Positions 6,983 through 7,398 of a stretch of DNA of 7,398 nt are shown in pieces. The stretch spans positions 1 to 7,398 of the forward strand of contig JACQTR010000215.1 of assembly GCA_016210705.1 (NCBI GenBank), in the 5' to 3' direction. The translations under genes were made by a program, and so were the position numbers. Below the pieces are notes generated by a model. That model made no database searches. It was not told the DNA's origin and was given only the letters and a program-made list of their open reading frames with translations. This stretch comes from Chloroflexota bacterium. GTDB lineage: Bacteria > Chloroflexota > Dehalococcoidia > JACQTR01. The first letter of the stretch is position 1. Each line of letters starts with the position of its first letter.

Positions 6983-7032
6983 CTCGGGTTTTCTTCCCCT
7001 AGACTGATTGTAGTCCTCCCTTGTTATCTCTG

Positions 7033-7398
7033 TCAAGGAACCACTTCTTCCTCATCTCGCCATCTCTTTAGCCGCTCGGCTACCTTTGATTCATGGCCCT
7101 GGTCGCTGGGTTCGTAATAGCGCCTACCTTTCAAAGCCGGGGGCAAGTTTTCTTGCTTCACGAAGTGGCCAGGATAGTTATGGGCGTATTTATAACCCTT
7201 GCCGTAGCCCAACCCTCGCATGAGGCGGGTGACGGGGTTCCGCAGATGCAGCGGAACTGGGTCGTTACGCGTTTTTTCCACATCCTCCTTGGCCCGCATA
7301 TAGGCCTGGTAGACGGAGTTGCTTTTGGGGGCGGTGGATAAATAGACAACAGCCTCGGCTAGGGCCTGGAAGGCTTCGGGCATGCCCACGAAGTGGGC
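7033..7398 (-). CDS. rarA: Replication-associated recombination protein A (RarA/MgsA), C-terminal part
   Basis: The last 121 residues of a cytoplasmic AAA+ ATPase related to clamp-loader subunits and to eukaryotic WRNIP1/Mgs1, which acts at stalled replication forks with SSB. The gene runs off the right edge, so the Walker and sensor motifs are not visible. What is seen is the C-terminal tetramerisation domain. It starts with HFVGMPEA, the helix before the conserved TAPKSNS, then PVPLHLRNPVTRLM, LGYGKGYKYAHNYPGHF, LKGRRYYEPSDQG and a final charged helix with ERLKRWR. These match the family's typical order and spacing. Reading continues in frame to base 7398 (GCC CAC TTC GTG...), so the GTG at 7389 is internal and not the start. 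The gene ends with TGA, and the YihY-family gene follows after 60 nt. Confidence 0.94.
   Translation of the reverse strand, partial: AHFVGMPEAFQALAEAVVYLSTAPKSNSVYQAYMRAKEDVEKTRNDPVPLHLRNPVTRLMRGLGYGKGYKYAHNYPGHFVKQENLPPALKGRRYYEPSDQGHESKVAERLKRWRDEEEVVP

Noticed and set aside
6973..7032. Possible small gene or earlier YihY start in the rarA-yihY gap
   Set aside because: An AAGGGAGG lies here on the minus strand but is followed by ATC rather than a standard start codon. The GTG at 6972 has its own good ribosome binding site.
7093..7349. Open frames on both strands overlapping rarA
   Set aside because: The RarA C-terminal motifs are continuous in the chosen minus frame, and the others have no recognisable content.
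7387..7389. GTG as start of a short 118-aa gene
   Set aside because: The frame stays open upstream to the window edge and reads AHF, which matches the RarA family just before GMPEA. The gene is therefore cut by the window, not short.

Overview
The window carries two rightward genes facing three leftward genes that converge on them. The rightward pair is an isoleucyl-tRNA synthetase (ileS), preceded by a T-box leader, and a major facilitator superfamily (MFS) transporter. The leftward set is the C-terminal end of rarA (cut by the right window edge), then a YihY/BrkB membrane protein, then a lipoprotein-type HtrA/DegP serine protease. This is ordinary bacterial chromosome; I see no insertion sequence, phage gene, CRISPR array, tRNA or rRNA.

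The organism is most likely a bacterium of Chloroflexota or a related lineage. The reasons are the long 'type 2' (eukaryote-like) IleRS behind a T-box, the moderately GC-rich coding sequence, and the HtrA lipoprotein with a short Thr/Pro/Ala-rich linker, a style frequent in Chloroflexota surface proteins. This is an inference from protein style and was not tested by a search.

Layout: 1-222 is the T-box leader, with an exact 14-nt T-box and a terminator whose 5' arm overlaps the antiterminator. 247-3444 is ileS. 3445-3508 is a short gap ending in an AU-rich hairpin that holds the likely ribosome binding site of the next gene. 3509-4837 is the MFS transporter, probably starting at TTG. 4838-4873 is the convergent gap. 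4874-5944 (minus) is htrA, and 5945-6060 is its AT-rich upstream region with repeated A-tract/GTAA elements. 6061-6972 (minus) is the YihY-family protein with a GTG start. 7033-7398 (minus) is the 3' part of rarA.

Functionally, uncharged tRNA-Ile should turn on ileS through the T-box, and the transporter may be partly co-transcribed because no strong terminator separates the two. The leftward genes concern replication-fork maintenance (rarA), an envelope protein of unknown role (yihY) and extracytoplasmic protein quality control (htrA). They share only orientation, not a pathway. The most notable points are the altered GVHH signature in the IleRS active site (normally HxGH) and a block of different codon usage that coincides with its editing domain. 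I found no clear undescribed multi-gene system.
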